Shown: piece by piece, positions 1-5,071 of the stretch | How the letters are laid out: every line of letters begins with the position of its first letter | Position numbering within the stretch: position 1 is the stretch's first letter | NCBI RefSeq assembly: GCF_040676675.1 | Contig: NZ_JBFAPK010000076.1 | Span: 1-5,739 of the forward strand | DNA: 5,739 bases | Direction: 5' to 3' | Source: JBFAPK01 sp040676675 | GTDB taxonomy: Bacteria > Actinomycetota > Actinomycetes > Mycobacteriales > Micromonosporaceae | Program-made: the position numbers and the translations under genes | Notes under the pieces: model-generated | The model's database searches: none | Seen by the model: the letters and a program-made list of their open reading frames with translations, nothing else | What the model was told of the DNA's origin: nothing

Positions 1-103
1 CGACCCGCTTGGCCCGGGCCACCATGAGGTTGTTCATGGCGGCCTCACCCTCGTGGTGGGCGGCGGCGCCGAGCTGCGGGTCGATCGCGCGTCCGCAAAG
101 CAC
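1..103 (-). CDS. partial N-terminus of an unrecognised small protein
   Basis: The minus strand is open from a GTG at 103 to the window edge. It gives a peptide beginning VLCGRAIDPQLG and continuing through HHEGEAAMNNLMVARAKRV. About 31 of 34 codons end in G or C and the composition is protein-like (acidic then basic, amphipathic), so this frame is probably coding and continues beyond the edge. The start is uncertain. The GTG at 103 has no good ribosome site and sits in a hairpin, whereas an ATG at 37 follows GAGG five bases upstream. It lies downstream of the carboxypeptidase gene in the same direction, 63 bases from its stop if the GTG is used. The HHEGEAA...ARAKRV stretch loosely recalls DUF2786-type helices, but this is too short to assign. 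No function is claimed. Confidence 0.42.
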   Translation of the reverse strand, partial: MLCGRAIDPQLGAAAHHEGEAAMNNLMVARAKRV

Positions 104-112
104 CGCTTTGCG
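94..112. other. perfect 8-bp hairpin, possible terminator
   Basis: Arms CGCAAAGC (94-101) and GCTTTGCG (105-112) are exact complements around a three-base loop. The hairpin lies 55 bases past the carboxypeptidase stop on the minus strand, so it could end that transcript. It has no T-run. It also covers the possible GTG start of the left-edge reading frame, where it could hinder initiation. Its AAA/TTT content stands out from the surrounding GC-rich DNA. The structure is seen directly; the role is inferred. Confidence 0.5.
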
Positions 113-166
113 CCGGCCACAACTCCATGATCGACAGGGTCGGACGGGGTGGGTGGGGAGCGGGGG

Positions 167-1525
167 TCAGCAGTACTGGGCCTGCTTGCTGATCACTCGG
201 TACGGGCAGTCGGCGTACTCGCTGAGGATCAGCACCGCCTCGCGGTTGCGGGAGGTCTCCCTCGGGATCACCTCGTCGGGCGGGTAGAAGCCGCCGCCAC
301 CGGAGGAGCCGGGGTACATCTCGAAGGTGTACGCGAAGATCTTGTGCGTCGCCCAGAGCCAGTCCAGGCTGTCACCGTCGGTGATGTAGAGGTCGGACGA
401 CTGCTCGGGGGTGTACCCGTTCGTCGCCGCCATCTGCCGGCCGAGCGTGGCGAAGGTGTTGTACTGGTCGGTGTTCATGCCGGTGGCGGTGTTCGCGGTG
501 GTGTAGCCGTACGGCCAGAGCACCAGCTGCGAGTACGTGTGGAAGTCGATGTTCGCCTTGATCTGCTGCACCCCGCCGACGACCCGGCCGTTGACGAAGT
601 TGCGCAGCGCCTGCGTCTCGGGCGCGGAGAAGGCCGACGGGCCCCGGTAGGTCTCCGACGAGGTCGAGCCGGACGAGCCGCCGCAGCAGCCCCAGTTGTA
701 GCCCCAGTTGCGGTTGAGATCGGTGCCCACGTACGTCGAGCCGCTGTTCGGCTGCCGGTTCTTGCGCCAGGACCGGTAGCTGCCGGTGGCGATGTCGTAC
801 TCGCTGCCGTCCGGGTTCACCGTCGGGACGATCCAGATCTCGCGGGTGTTGACGATGTTCGTGATCCGCGAGTCCGAGCCGTAGCCGTCGGTGAAGAGGT
901 TGAGCAGGTAGATCGCCATCTCCACGGTGAGGTGCTCCCGGGCGTGCTGCTGGGAGTTGAAGAGGATCTCCGGCTCGTTCTCGTCGGTACCGACGTTGTC
1001 GGAGATCTTGACGACCGGCAGGTCCCGACCCTGGTACGAGCTGCCGATGCTGGACTTGCGGGCGATCGACGGGTGGTCGGCGACCACCTGGTTGATCACC
1101 GCGGTCAGCTCGGCGTAGTTGTGGTACCCCGAGTCCGCGCTCGGGAAGTCGAAGGTGCCGACGTCACCGGCCGCCCGCGCGGGCGGTGCCGGTACGGCCT
1201 CCAACTGGAAGCCGAGCGCGCCGATCGCCTTCGCCTCGGCGGCGGTCGCGGTCACGTGCAGCACGCCGTGCTCGACACCGTCGATCGAGGCGCCGGTGCG
1301 GGCGACCGCGTTGCGGTCGTCGAGCGTACGCGGGCCGAGAACCCGGTACTCGGTGGCGGGCGACTCGGCGGCGGACCCGGCGCCCGGCGCCGGTGCCGGG
1401 TCGGCGGAGACCGGGGCGCTCGCGGTCGCGAGCAGCCCGATCGCCAGCGTGGCCGCGAGGATCAGCCTGCGGCGCGGGGTCGGTGGCCGGCCGGTACGCC
1501 GGTACGGGGGGACACGCAAGGACAT
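167..1525 (-). CDS. secreted M14 family zinc carboxypeptidase (prepro form)
   Basis: This 452-residue metallocarboxypeptidase should remove C-terminal residues from extracellular peptides. Residues 1-20 are basic with RRR at 18-20, 21-41 are a hydrophobic signal core with likely cleavage after ASAPVSA (41), and about 42-120 look like an M14 propeptide. The catalytic domain runs from about 121 to 440. Zinc ligands are H194 and E197 (HARE) and H329 (DFHTYSQ). Substrate-binding residues matching pancreatic carboxypeptidase A are R254 (SWRKNR), N271-R272 (TDLNRNW), Y331 and Y380, and the catalytic acid is E402 (YTFEMYP). A CC pair at 280-281 and C440/C452 suggest disulfides. The ATG at 1525 is chosen because AGGAGG (1531-1536) lies five bases upstream and a signal peptide follows directly, although the frame stays open to 2512. 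It resembles the broad-specificity CPT/S. griseus group. The substrate is unknown. It diverges from the C39-like peptidase gene. Confidence 0.95.
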   Translation of the reverse strand: MSLRVPPYRRTGRPPTPRRRLILAATLAIGLLATASAPVSADPAPAPGAGSAAESPATEYRVLGPRTLDDRNAVARTGASIDGVEHGVLHVTATAAEAKAIGALGFQLEAVPAPPARAAGDVGTFDFPSADSGYHNYAELTAVINQVVADHPSIARKSSIGSSYQGRDLPVVKISDNVGTDENEPEILFNSQQHAREHLTVEMAIYLLNLFTDGYGSDSRITNIVNTREIWIVPTVNPDGSEYDIATGSYRSWRKNRQPNSGSTYVGTDLNRNWGYNWGCCGGSSGSTSSETYRGPSAFSAPETQALRNFVNGRVVGGVQQIKANIDFHTYSQLVLWPYGYTTANTATGMNTDQYNTFATLGRQMAATNGYTPEQSSDLYITDGDSLDWLWATHKIFAYTFEMYPGSSGGGGFYPPDEVIPRETSRNREAVLILSEYADCPYRVISKQAQYC

Positions 1526-1530
1526 GCCAA

Positions 1531-1536
1531 CCTCCT
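1531..1536 (-). promoter_or_regulatory. ribosome binding site fixing the carboxypeptidase start
   Basis: The minus strand reads AGGAGG, a perfect Shine-Dalgarno core, five bases before the ATG at 1525. It decides the start, because the reading frame continues open for almost a kilobase upstream through the divergent spacer and over the neighbouring peptidase gene. Confidence 0.85.
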
Positions 1537-1589
1537 GGGGGCGCGGAGGGTTCCCGCGACGTAGTGGACGCCGCACCCTCCGTCGGACC

Positions 1590-1598
1590 GTTATATCA
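1590..1598 (-). promoter_or_regulatory. candidate extended -10 promoter for the carboxypeptidase gene
   Basis: On the minus strand the sequence is TGATATAAC, which is an extended -10 TGn followed by TATAAC (five of six matches to TATAAT). It is among the most AT-rich short stretches near the gene. Transcription would begin near 1583 and give a leader of about 57 bases that includes the AGGAGG site. No convincing -35 is found 17 bases upstream (GGGCTT), which is compatible with an extended -10 promoter. The promoter is predicted from sequence only. Confidence 0.45.
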
Positions 1599-1640
1599 AT
1601 GCCGGTCACTGCAAGCCCCATGCCAACGTGGTCGTCATGT

Positions 1641-1686
1641 CGGCAAAGACTTTCTGCACTTCTAGATCTGGCGAAAGTTCCTGCCG
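1641..1686. promoter_or_regulatory. 46-base interrupted dyad, candidate operator of the divergent peptidase pair
   Basis: The segment is symmetrical about 1663/1664. CGGCA (1641-1645) mirrors TGCCG (1682-1686), ACTTTC (1649-1654) mirrors GAAAGT (1673-1678), CA (1657-1658) mirrors TG (1669-1670), and TCTAGA (1661-1666) forms the centre. That is 16 complementary pairs out of 23, all in one register. The region is about 48% GC, well below its flanks. Its symmetry, AT-richness and position between two divergent exported-peptidase genes fit a binding site for a dimeric or tetrameric regulator. It lies about 58-103 bases upstream of the predicted carboxypeptidase transcription start and 56 bases before the C39-like start codon. 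I recognise no known consensus. Confidence 0.5.
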
Positions 1687-1708
1687 GACGGGATAGTGGC
1701 GGGCAGGA
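1679..1708 (+). other. 7-bp inverted repeat upstream of the C39-like gene
   Basis: TCCTGCC (1679-1685) is complementary to GGCAGGA (1702-1708) across 16 bases. It shares its left arm with the right end of the larger dyad, so the two structures could not form together. If transcription of the C39-like gene starts upstream of 1679, this would be a hairpin 22 bases before the ribosome site. Otherwise it may be part of a protein-binding site. The 16-base spacing makes either reading tentative. Confidence 0.3.
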
Positions 1709-1741
1709 CATCTCCCACCCCCGGACCAGCGGAGCTTCCAC

Positions 1742-3109
1742 ATGGCCAGACCTCGCGCCGGCACGGTCGCCCTCGTCGGCGTCACCGCGCTCGCCCTCTT
1801 CGGTACCGGCACCCCCGCCCTCGCCGGACCCGCCACCGCCGCACCGGCCGCCGCCAAGACCGGTGCCCACGTCACGCACGACGAGCAGATCACCTACCAG
1901 GACTGGTCCAGCTACGCCGACTGGCGCGGCGGTACCCACCGCGGCACGGTCGCCGTCCCCGGCGTCCGCACCGGCATCACCCTGCTGCGCCCCGCCGGCA
2001 CCACCGACTACGCCGACCCGCACACCGGCGTCACCAGGAGCTGGCAGTACGCCACCTGGACCTCGCCGGTCACCCAGGTCGGCTTCGACGCCAGCGAGCT
2101 GGTCGCCTCCTGGAACGCCGAGACCCCCGCCGGCACCTGGATCCAGATCGAGCTGCAGGGCACCTACAACACCGGCACCCAGACCCCCTGGTACGTGATG
2201 GGCCGCTGGGCCTCCGGCGACCAGGACATCAAGCGCACCAGCGTGAACCGCCAGGGCGACCCGTACTCGACGATCTGGACCGACACGTTCTCCATCGACG
2301 ACGTGACGGCCGGCGTGATGCTGCGGGCGTACCAGCTGCGGGTCACCCTCTACCGGGCGCCGGGCCAGCTGCGCGGGCCGCGGGTCTGGATGCTCGGCGC
2401 GATGAGCTCGTACGTCCCGGACCGGTTCACCGTCACCCCGAGCGCGGGCCACATCGCCTGGGGCACCGAGCTGCCGGTGCCGCGCTACTCGCAGAACGTC
2501 CACGCCGGCCACTACCCGGAGTACGACGGCGGCGGCGAGGCCTGGTGCTCACCCACCTCCACCGAGATGGTCGTCGAGTACTGGGGCCGGAAGCCGAGCG
2601 CGGCGGAGACCGCCTGGGTCGACCCGACGTACCCCGACCCGACCGTGAACCACGCCGCCCGGATGACGTACGACTACACGTACGACGGCGCCGGCAACTG
2701 GCCGTTCAACACCGCGTACGCCGCGTCCTACCCCGGGCTCGACGCGAGGGTCACCCGGCTGCACTCCCTCGACGAGGTCGAGCGCTTCATCAAGGCCGGC
2801 ATCCCCGTGGTAACCAGCCAGTCGTTCCTCGCCAGCGAGCTGGACGGCGCCAACTACGGCACCTCCGGGCACCTCTTCGTCGTGGTCGGCTTCACCGCGA
2901 ACGGCGACGTCATCGTCAACGACCCGGCCTCGTCCTCCAACGACGTCGTCCGCAACGTCTACTCGCGTGCCCAGTTCGAGCAGATCTGGCTGCGTACCAA
3001 GCGCGTCAACGCCAGCGGCGGGATCTCCGGCGGCTCGGGCGGCATCGCGTACCTGATCAAGCCGTGGTGGAAGCCCTGGCCGCAGGTGGCCGGCTCGACC
3101 AACTGGTAA
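1742..3109 (+). CDS. secreted C39-family (peptidase_C39-like) cysteine peptidase
   Basis: This 455-residue exported protein is predicted to be a papain-fold cysteine peptidase. Residues 1-28 form a signal peptide (basic MARPR, hydrophobic core, cleavage after ALA). About 45-225 is a beta-rich region with many Trp and Thr residues and a SWNAETPAGTWIQIELQG stretch (123-140), probably an accessory sandwich domain. The C-terminal domain, about 243-440, has the C39-like pattern: Q251 upstream as a possible oxyanion residue, C269 in WCSPTSTEM, H377 in SGHLFVVVGF and D394 in VNDPA. The ATG is preceded by GGAG (1731-1734) seven bases away. It lacks the ABC-transporter domains of bacteriocin-processing C39 proteins, so leader-peptide processing is not implied. 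The substrate is unknown. It diverges from the M14 gene, and the two may act together on extracellular protein, an endo/exo pairing that I infer from position only. Confidence 0.88.
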   Translation: MARPRAGTVALVGVTALALFGTGTPALAGPATAAPAAAKTGAHVTHDEQITYQDWSSYADWRGGTHRGTVAVPGVRTGITLLRPAGTTDYADPHTGVTRSWQYATWTSPVTQVGFDASELVASWNAETPAGTWIQIELQGTYNTGTQTPWYVMGRWASGDQDIKRTSVNRQGDPYSTIWTDTFSIDDVTAGVMLRAYQLRVTLYRAPGQLRGPRVWMLGAMSSYVPDRFTVTPSAGHIAWGTELPVPRYSQNVHAGHYPEYDGGGEAWCSPTSTEMVVEYWGRKPSAAETAWVDPTYPDPTVNHAARMTYDYTYDGAGNWPFNTAYAASYPGLDARVTRLHSLDEVERFIKAGIPVVTSQSFLASELDGANYGTSGHLFVVVGFTANGDVIVNDPASSSNDVVRNVYSRAQFEQIWLRTKRVNASGGISGGSGGIAYLIKPWWKPWPQVAGSTNW

Positions 3110-3120
3110 CGTCCCCGCAC

Positions 3121-3147
3121 CGCCGGCCGCGTGCACCGCGGCCGGCG
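3121..3147 (+). terminator. hairpin terminator of the C39-like peptidase gene
   Basis: CGCCGGCCGCG (3121-3131) and CGCGGCCGGCG (3137-3147) are perfect 11-base complements around a five-base loop, starting 12 bases after the stop codon. No T-run follows. Strong GC stems without a T-run are common at the ends of actinobacterial genes. Confidence 0.7.
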
Positions 3148-3148
3148 C

Positions 3149-3197
3149 GCCAGGCCCGGCGGGCCTGGCCCGGTCAATGGCGCCCGGGCCAGGCCTG
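3149..3197. terminator. two overlapping, mutually exclusive hairpins between convergent genes
   Basis: GCCAGGCCC (3149-3157) pairs with GGGCCTGGC (3161-3169), 9 bases around a three-base loop. The same right arm belongs to GGCCTGGCCCGG (3162-3173), which pairs perfectly with CCGGGCCAGGCC (3184-3195), 12 bases around a ten-base loop. Only one can form at a time. The segment lies between the convergent C39-like and WXG-protein genes, so either form could terminate transcripts arriving from either side. For the minus-strand operon the 12-bp stem lies about 80 bases past its last stop. The structures are exact; the bidirectional terminator role is inferred. Confidence 0.6.
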
Positions 3198-3220
3198 TCC
3201 GCTCCTCCGCAAGGCTCAGC

Positions 3221-3277
3221 CCGGCGGCCGAGCCGTCCGTGCCGGCGGCCGAACCGCCGACCCGGGCCGAACCGCCG
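3221..3277. repeat. short GC-rich direct repeats in the convergent spacer
   Basis: CCGGCGGCCGA occurs at 3221-3231 and 3242-3252, 21 bases apart. GGCCGAACCGCCG occurs at 3247-3259 and 3265-3277, 18 bases apart. The last copy abuts the stop codon of the WXG-protein gene. The repeats are exact but built from low-complexity GC, so a simple slippage origin is likely and no function is assigned. Confidence 0.5.
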
Positions 3278-4066
3278 TCACAGCACCGACGGCAGGTTCC
3301 ACTGCTTGTCGGCGCCGGTGACCTTGTCGATGGTCGGGCCGAGCGTCGGCTGCACGATGGTCTTCTTGATCACCCAGTTGGTGGCGATCAGCTGTCGGCC
3401 GCTCGCCGTCGCGTACCGGGCGGTCGCCCAGTTCCGCGCCCCGACGCTGCGGACGCTGGTGAGCTTGTAGGCGCGGGCGAACTCGCTCATCTTCCGCAGG
3501 AACGTGGCGACCTTGCGGAGCAGGTTCGCCAGCCGCAGCGCCACCGCCGCCGCCCGGGTACCGGCCAGCCCGGCCTCGACCGCGCCCGCCGCCGCACCGG
3601 CCGCGACCGAGGCACCGAGCGTGATCCACGCCGAGGCGAGCGCCACGATGATGGTGACGATCAACCACGCGATCAGCTCGCGGACGATCTGCTCGACCAG
3701 GTCCTGCGCCTGCCGCGCCCCCTCGGCCGAGCCCTCCAGCAGCTGCGCGGTCCCCTCGAAGTGGTCGGAGATCTCGCTGAGCGACTGGTTGAGCTTGGTC
3801 ATCTCCTCGTTGAAGGCCTCCGCCGCCTCGCCCTCCCAGTAGGAGAGCAGGTCGGTACGGGCGCCCAGCTCGTCGGCCGCGAGCCCGTCCACCTTCGCCG
3901 CCGCGTCCCGCCAGGCCCGCGCCTTCTCGGCCAACCCGTCCGGGTCGCCGGTGACCTGGTCCAACGGGTGGGCCAGGAAGTCGACGATCGGCTTGATGAT
4001 CGAGTACGCCTCGCCGGCCGGCCCCAGCCAGGTCTCGATCCGCTCCGCACCGCTCGGTGCCCGCAT
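3278..4066 (-). CDS. WXG100-like type VII secretion substrate with hydrophobic segment
   Basis: This 262-residue protein has an N-terminal helical region in the WXG100/PPE style. Helix one is about 43-66, a turn carries W77-E78-G79 (the WxG motif), and helix two is about 80-130. Residues about 131-167 are strongly hydrophobic (WLIVTIIVALASAW, then Ala/Gly-rich), long enough for one or two membrane passes. A basic helical stretch (172-200) and a tail of about 60 residues without a recognised domain follow. The family is exported through ESX/T7SS machinery as helical hairpin dimers. The ATG at 4066 is preceded by GGAGG seven bases away and lies three bases after the stop of the EspC-like gene, so the two are probably translated together and may pair as proteins. 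No YxxxD signal is seen here, so secretion may depend on the partner. No toxin motif is visible in the short C-terminus. Confidence 0.75.
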   Translation of the reverse strand: MRAPSGAERIETWLGPAGEAYSIIKPIVDFLAHPLDQVTGDPDGLAEKARAWRDAAAKVDGLAADELGARTDLLSYWEGEAAEAFNEEMTKLNQSLSEISDHFEGTAQLLEGSAEGARQAQDLVEQIVRELIAWLIVTIIVALASAWITLGASVAAGAAAGAVEAGLAGTRAAAVALRLANLLRKVATFLRKMSEFARAYKLTSVRSVGARNWATARYATASGRQLIATNWVIKKTIVQPTLGPTIDKVTGADKQWNLPSVL

Positions 4067-4069
4067 GGC

Positions 4070-4375
4070 TCAGCCTCCGAACCGGTTCGAGGCGGCCTGG
4101 TCAACGCCCTGGTACCCGTCGCGCAGGTCCCGGAAGAGCTTGCCCAGGTCGGTGAAGACGTCCTCGCCCGCGCGCAGCACGTCCAGCCCGTCCGTGGTGC
4201 GCTGCTCGTACGTCTTCGCCGCGTCCCGCGACTCCGGCAGCATGCCGAAGCTGTCCTCGGTGACGTCCGCGTCGACCAGCAGCGTGCGCGTGTCGCCGAA
4301 ACCGGTCCCGATCTCCTCCATCCGGTCCGCGAACCGGCTCATCGCGTCGAGATAGACCTTCACGGGTTGTGTCAT
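4070..4375 (-). CDS. EspC-like type VII secretion target protein
   Basis: This 101-residue all-helical protein matches the EspC/T7SS-target pattern (PF10824 type). Helix one is about 5-35, then comes a turn with DSFGMLPES (41-49), where FG takes the place of the WxG turn. Helix two is about 50-95 and ends in Y88-x-x-x-D92, the general T7SS export signal. Length and layout are normal for the family. The ATG at 4375 overlaps the previous gene's stop as ATGA (4372-4375) and has GGGGAGG a few bases upstream. It is therefore the middle gene of a coupled three-gene operon. It probably forms a helical-bundle dimer with the following WXG protein, as PE/PPE and EsxA/EsxB do, and supplies the export signal. 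The partnership is inferred from adjacency; family membership is from motif and size. Confidence 0.75.
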   Translation of the reverse strand: MTQPVKVYLDAMSRFADRMEEIGTGFGDTRTLLVDADVTEDSFGMLPESRDAAKTYEQRTTDGLDVLRAGEDVFTDLGKLFRDLRDGYQGVDQAASNRFGG

Positions 4376-4974
4376 GAATGCTCCTCCCCAGTGGCGCCGG
4401 GCGCCGGCCGGGGCGGACCGAGCACTTCAGCCGCCCGTTCGCCGAGACTCGGCGGCGAGCACACCAGGGCACAGGCCGAGCCGTCGGTGAAGACGACCAG
4501 GAAGCGACCCCGGCGCAGCAGACCTGCCGGCGCCTTGATCGCCCCGACGATAGCGGCTCGGGACACGTCGTGTCGGACCCTGGCCCGCTGCTGCGCCGGG
4601 CCGAACCACCGCCGCAGCCAGCCCTGCCCGGCCTGCTCGATCAGGTCGACGTCGAAAATGATCAGCCGGGTGTCGGTGACCGCGAGGTGCGGCGAGCCGG
4701 CCACGTCGACCCCCGCGTAGAGCGCGTACCCGGCGCTCTCCGGTCCGCCGGCGACCGCCCGGCCGAACGTCGCCCGCTGGAGCAGCCCGCCCGGGTGCAC
4801 GCCGAGACCGATCAGGATCGTGGGGTCGAGCAGGTTCTTCAGCTCGTCGGCGACCGAGACGTCCTCGGTGGTGCCCGGGTCCTTCACCAGCGGCGACGCC
4901 ACCAGCAGCCGCTCCTGCGGCGCCAGCACGGGGCGCAGTACCGGTTCGATGTGGATCGTGTAGTCCTTCGCCAC
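4372..4974 (-). CDS. unrecognised 200-residue protein leading the T7SS-type operon
   Basis: I do not recognise this protein. It has no signal peptide and no clear membrane segment, so it is probably cytosolic. It shows alternating beta strands: about 21-30 (ERLLVASPLV), 82-90, and 95-109 with the strand LAVTDTRLIIFDVD. A Trp/Arg-rich loop (119-134) follows, then RAAIVGAIKA (139-148) and LRRGRFLVVFTDGSACALVC (153-172). The order 'TDTRLIIFD ... RGRFLVVFTDG' recalls bacterial PH-like/GRAM domains, as a fold guess only. The tail is Pro-rich. The start is a GTG at 4974, the furthest in-frame start, with no Shine-Dalgarno sequence nearby. A TACGAT at 4989-4994 could be a -10 giving an almost leaderless mRNA. 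Its stop overlaps the EspC-like start, so a role linked to these substrates, such as a chaperone or adaptor, is possible but unproven. Confidence 0.75.
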   Translation of the reverse strand: MAKDYTIHIEPVLRPVLAPQERLLVASPLVKDPGTTEDVSVADELKNLLDPTILIGLGVHPGGLLQRATFGRAVAGGPESAGYALYAGVDVAGSPHLAVTDTRLIIFDVDLIEQAGQGWLRRWFGPAQQRARVRHDVSRAAIVGAIKAPAGLLRRGRFLVVFTDGSACALVCSPPSLGERAAEVLGPPRPAPGATGEEHS

Positions 4975-4988
4975 CGGGCAAGGATGCC

Positions 4989-4994
4989 ATCGTA
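4989..4994 (-). promoter_or_regulatory. weak candidate -10 for the minus-strand T7SS-type operon
   Basis: The minus strand reads TACGAT, matching the actinobacterial TAnnnT -10 pattern, 14 bases before the GTG at 4974. This would give a leader of roughly seven bases, consistent with the missing ribosome site. No clear -35 is found at 17-18 bases. It is one of several possible hexamers in the 97-base divergent spacer. Confidence 0.22.
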
Positions 4995-5037
4995 CGGATC
5001 GGCGTCGCTATCCTGTCGGGCTGAGTCGCCGAACAAA

Positions 5038-5043
5038 TATTCT
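5038..5043 (+). promoter_or_regulatory. candidate -10 of the YbaB/EbfC gene
   Basis: TATTCT lies in the only AT-rich patch of the divergent spacer (around 5033-5043). A start of transcription near 5050 would leave about 22 bases of leader containing GGAAAGG (5058-5064) before the GTG at 5072. The -35 is poor (TGTCGG at 5014-5019), so the call rests on the -10 and its spacing. Confidence 0.33.
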
Positions 5044-5071
5044 CGACCGATACCAGCGGAAAGGTTCCAAC

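Noticed and set aside
149..1564. Long plus-strand open frame opposite the carboxypeptidase gene
   Set aside because: It is an antisense shadow in GC-rich DNA, dominated by Arg/Val/Gly with no recognisable motif, while the minus strand has a complete catalytic domain.
1526..2512. In-frame open extension upstream of the carboxypeptidase, giving a possible 781-residue protein
   Set aside because: It runs antisense through the C39-like gene, is low-complexity (Gly/Ala/Val/Arg), and would place the signal peptide mid-protein. The AGGAGG at 1531-1536 and the signal peptide mark the start at 1525.
1696..3321. Plus-strand 541-residue open frame overlapping the C39-like gene
   Set aside because: It is an Arg/Pro/His-rich out-of-frame shadow. 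The frame starting at 1742 has a signal peptide and the Cys-His-Asp residues.
3278..3500. C-terminal toxin domain in the WXG-like protein
   Set aside because: No nuclease, deaminase, ADP-ribosyltransferase or other toxin signature is visible in the last 70 residues, and no immunity gene follows.
3131..4720. Plus-strand 529-residue open frame opposite the T7SS-type operon
   Set aside because: It has shadow composition and crosses a terminator region and three coupled minus-strand genes with clear family motifs.
4999..5032. Six-base inverted repeat TCGGCG/CGCCGA in the divergent T7SS/YbaB spacer
   Set aside because: The arms are short, 22 bases apart and made of common GC hexamers, so chance is the simplest explanation.
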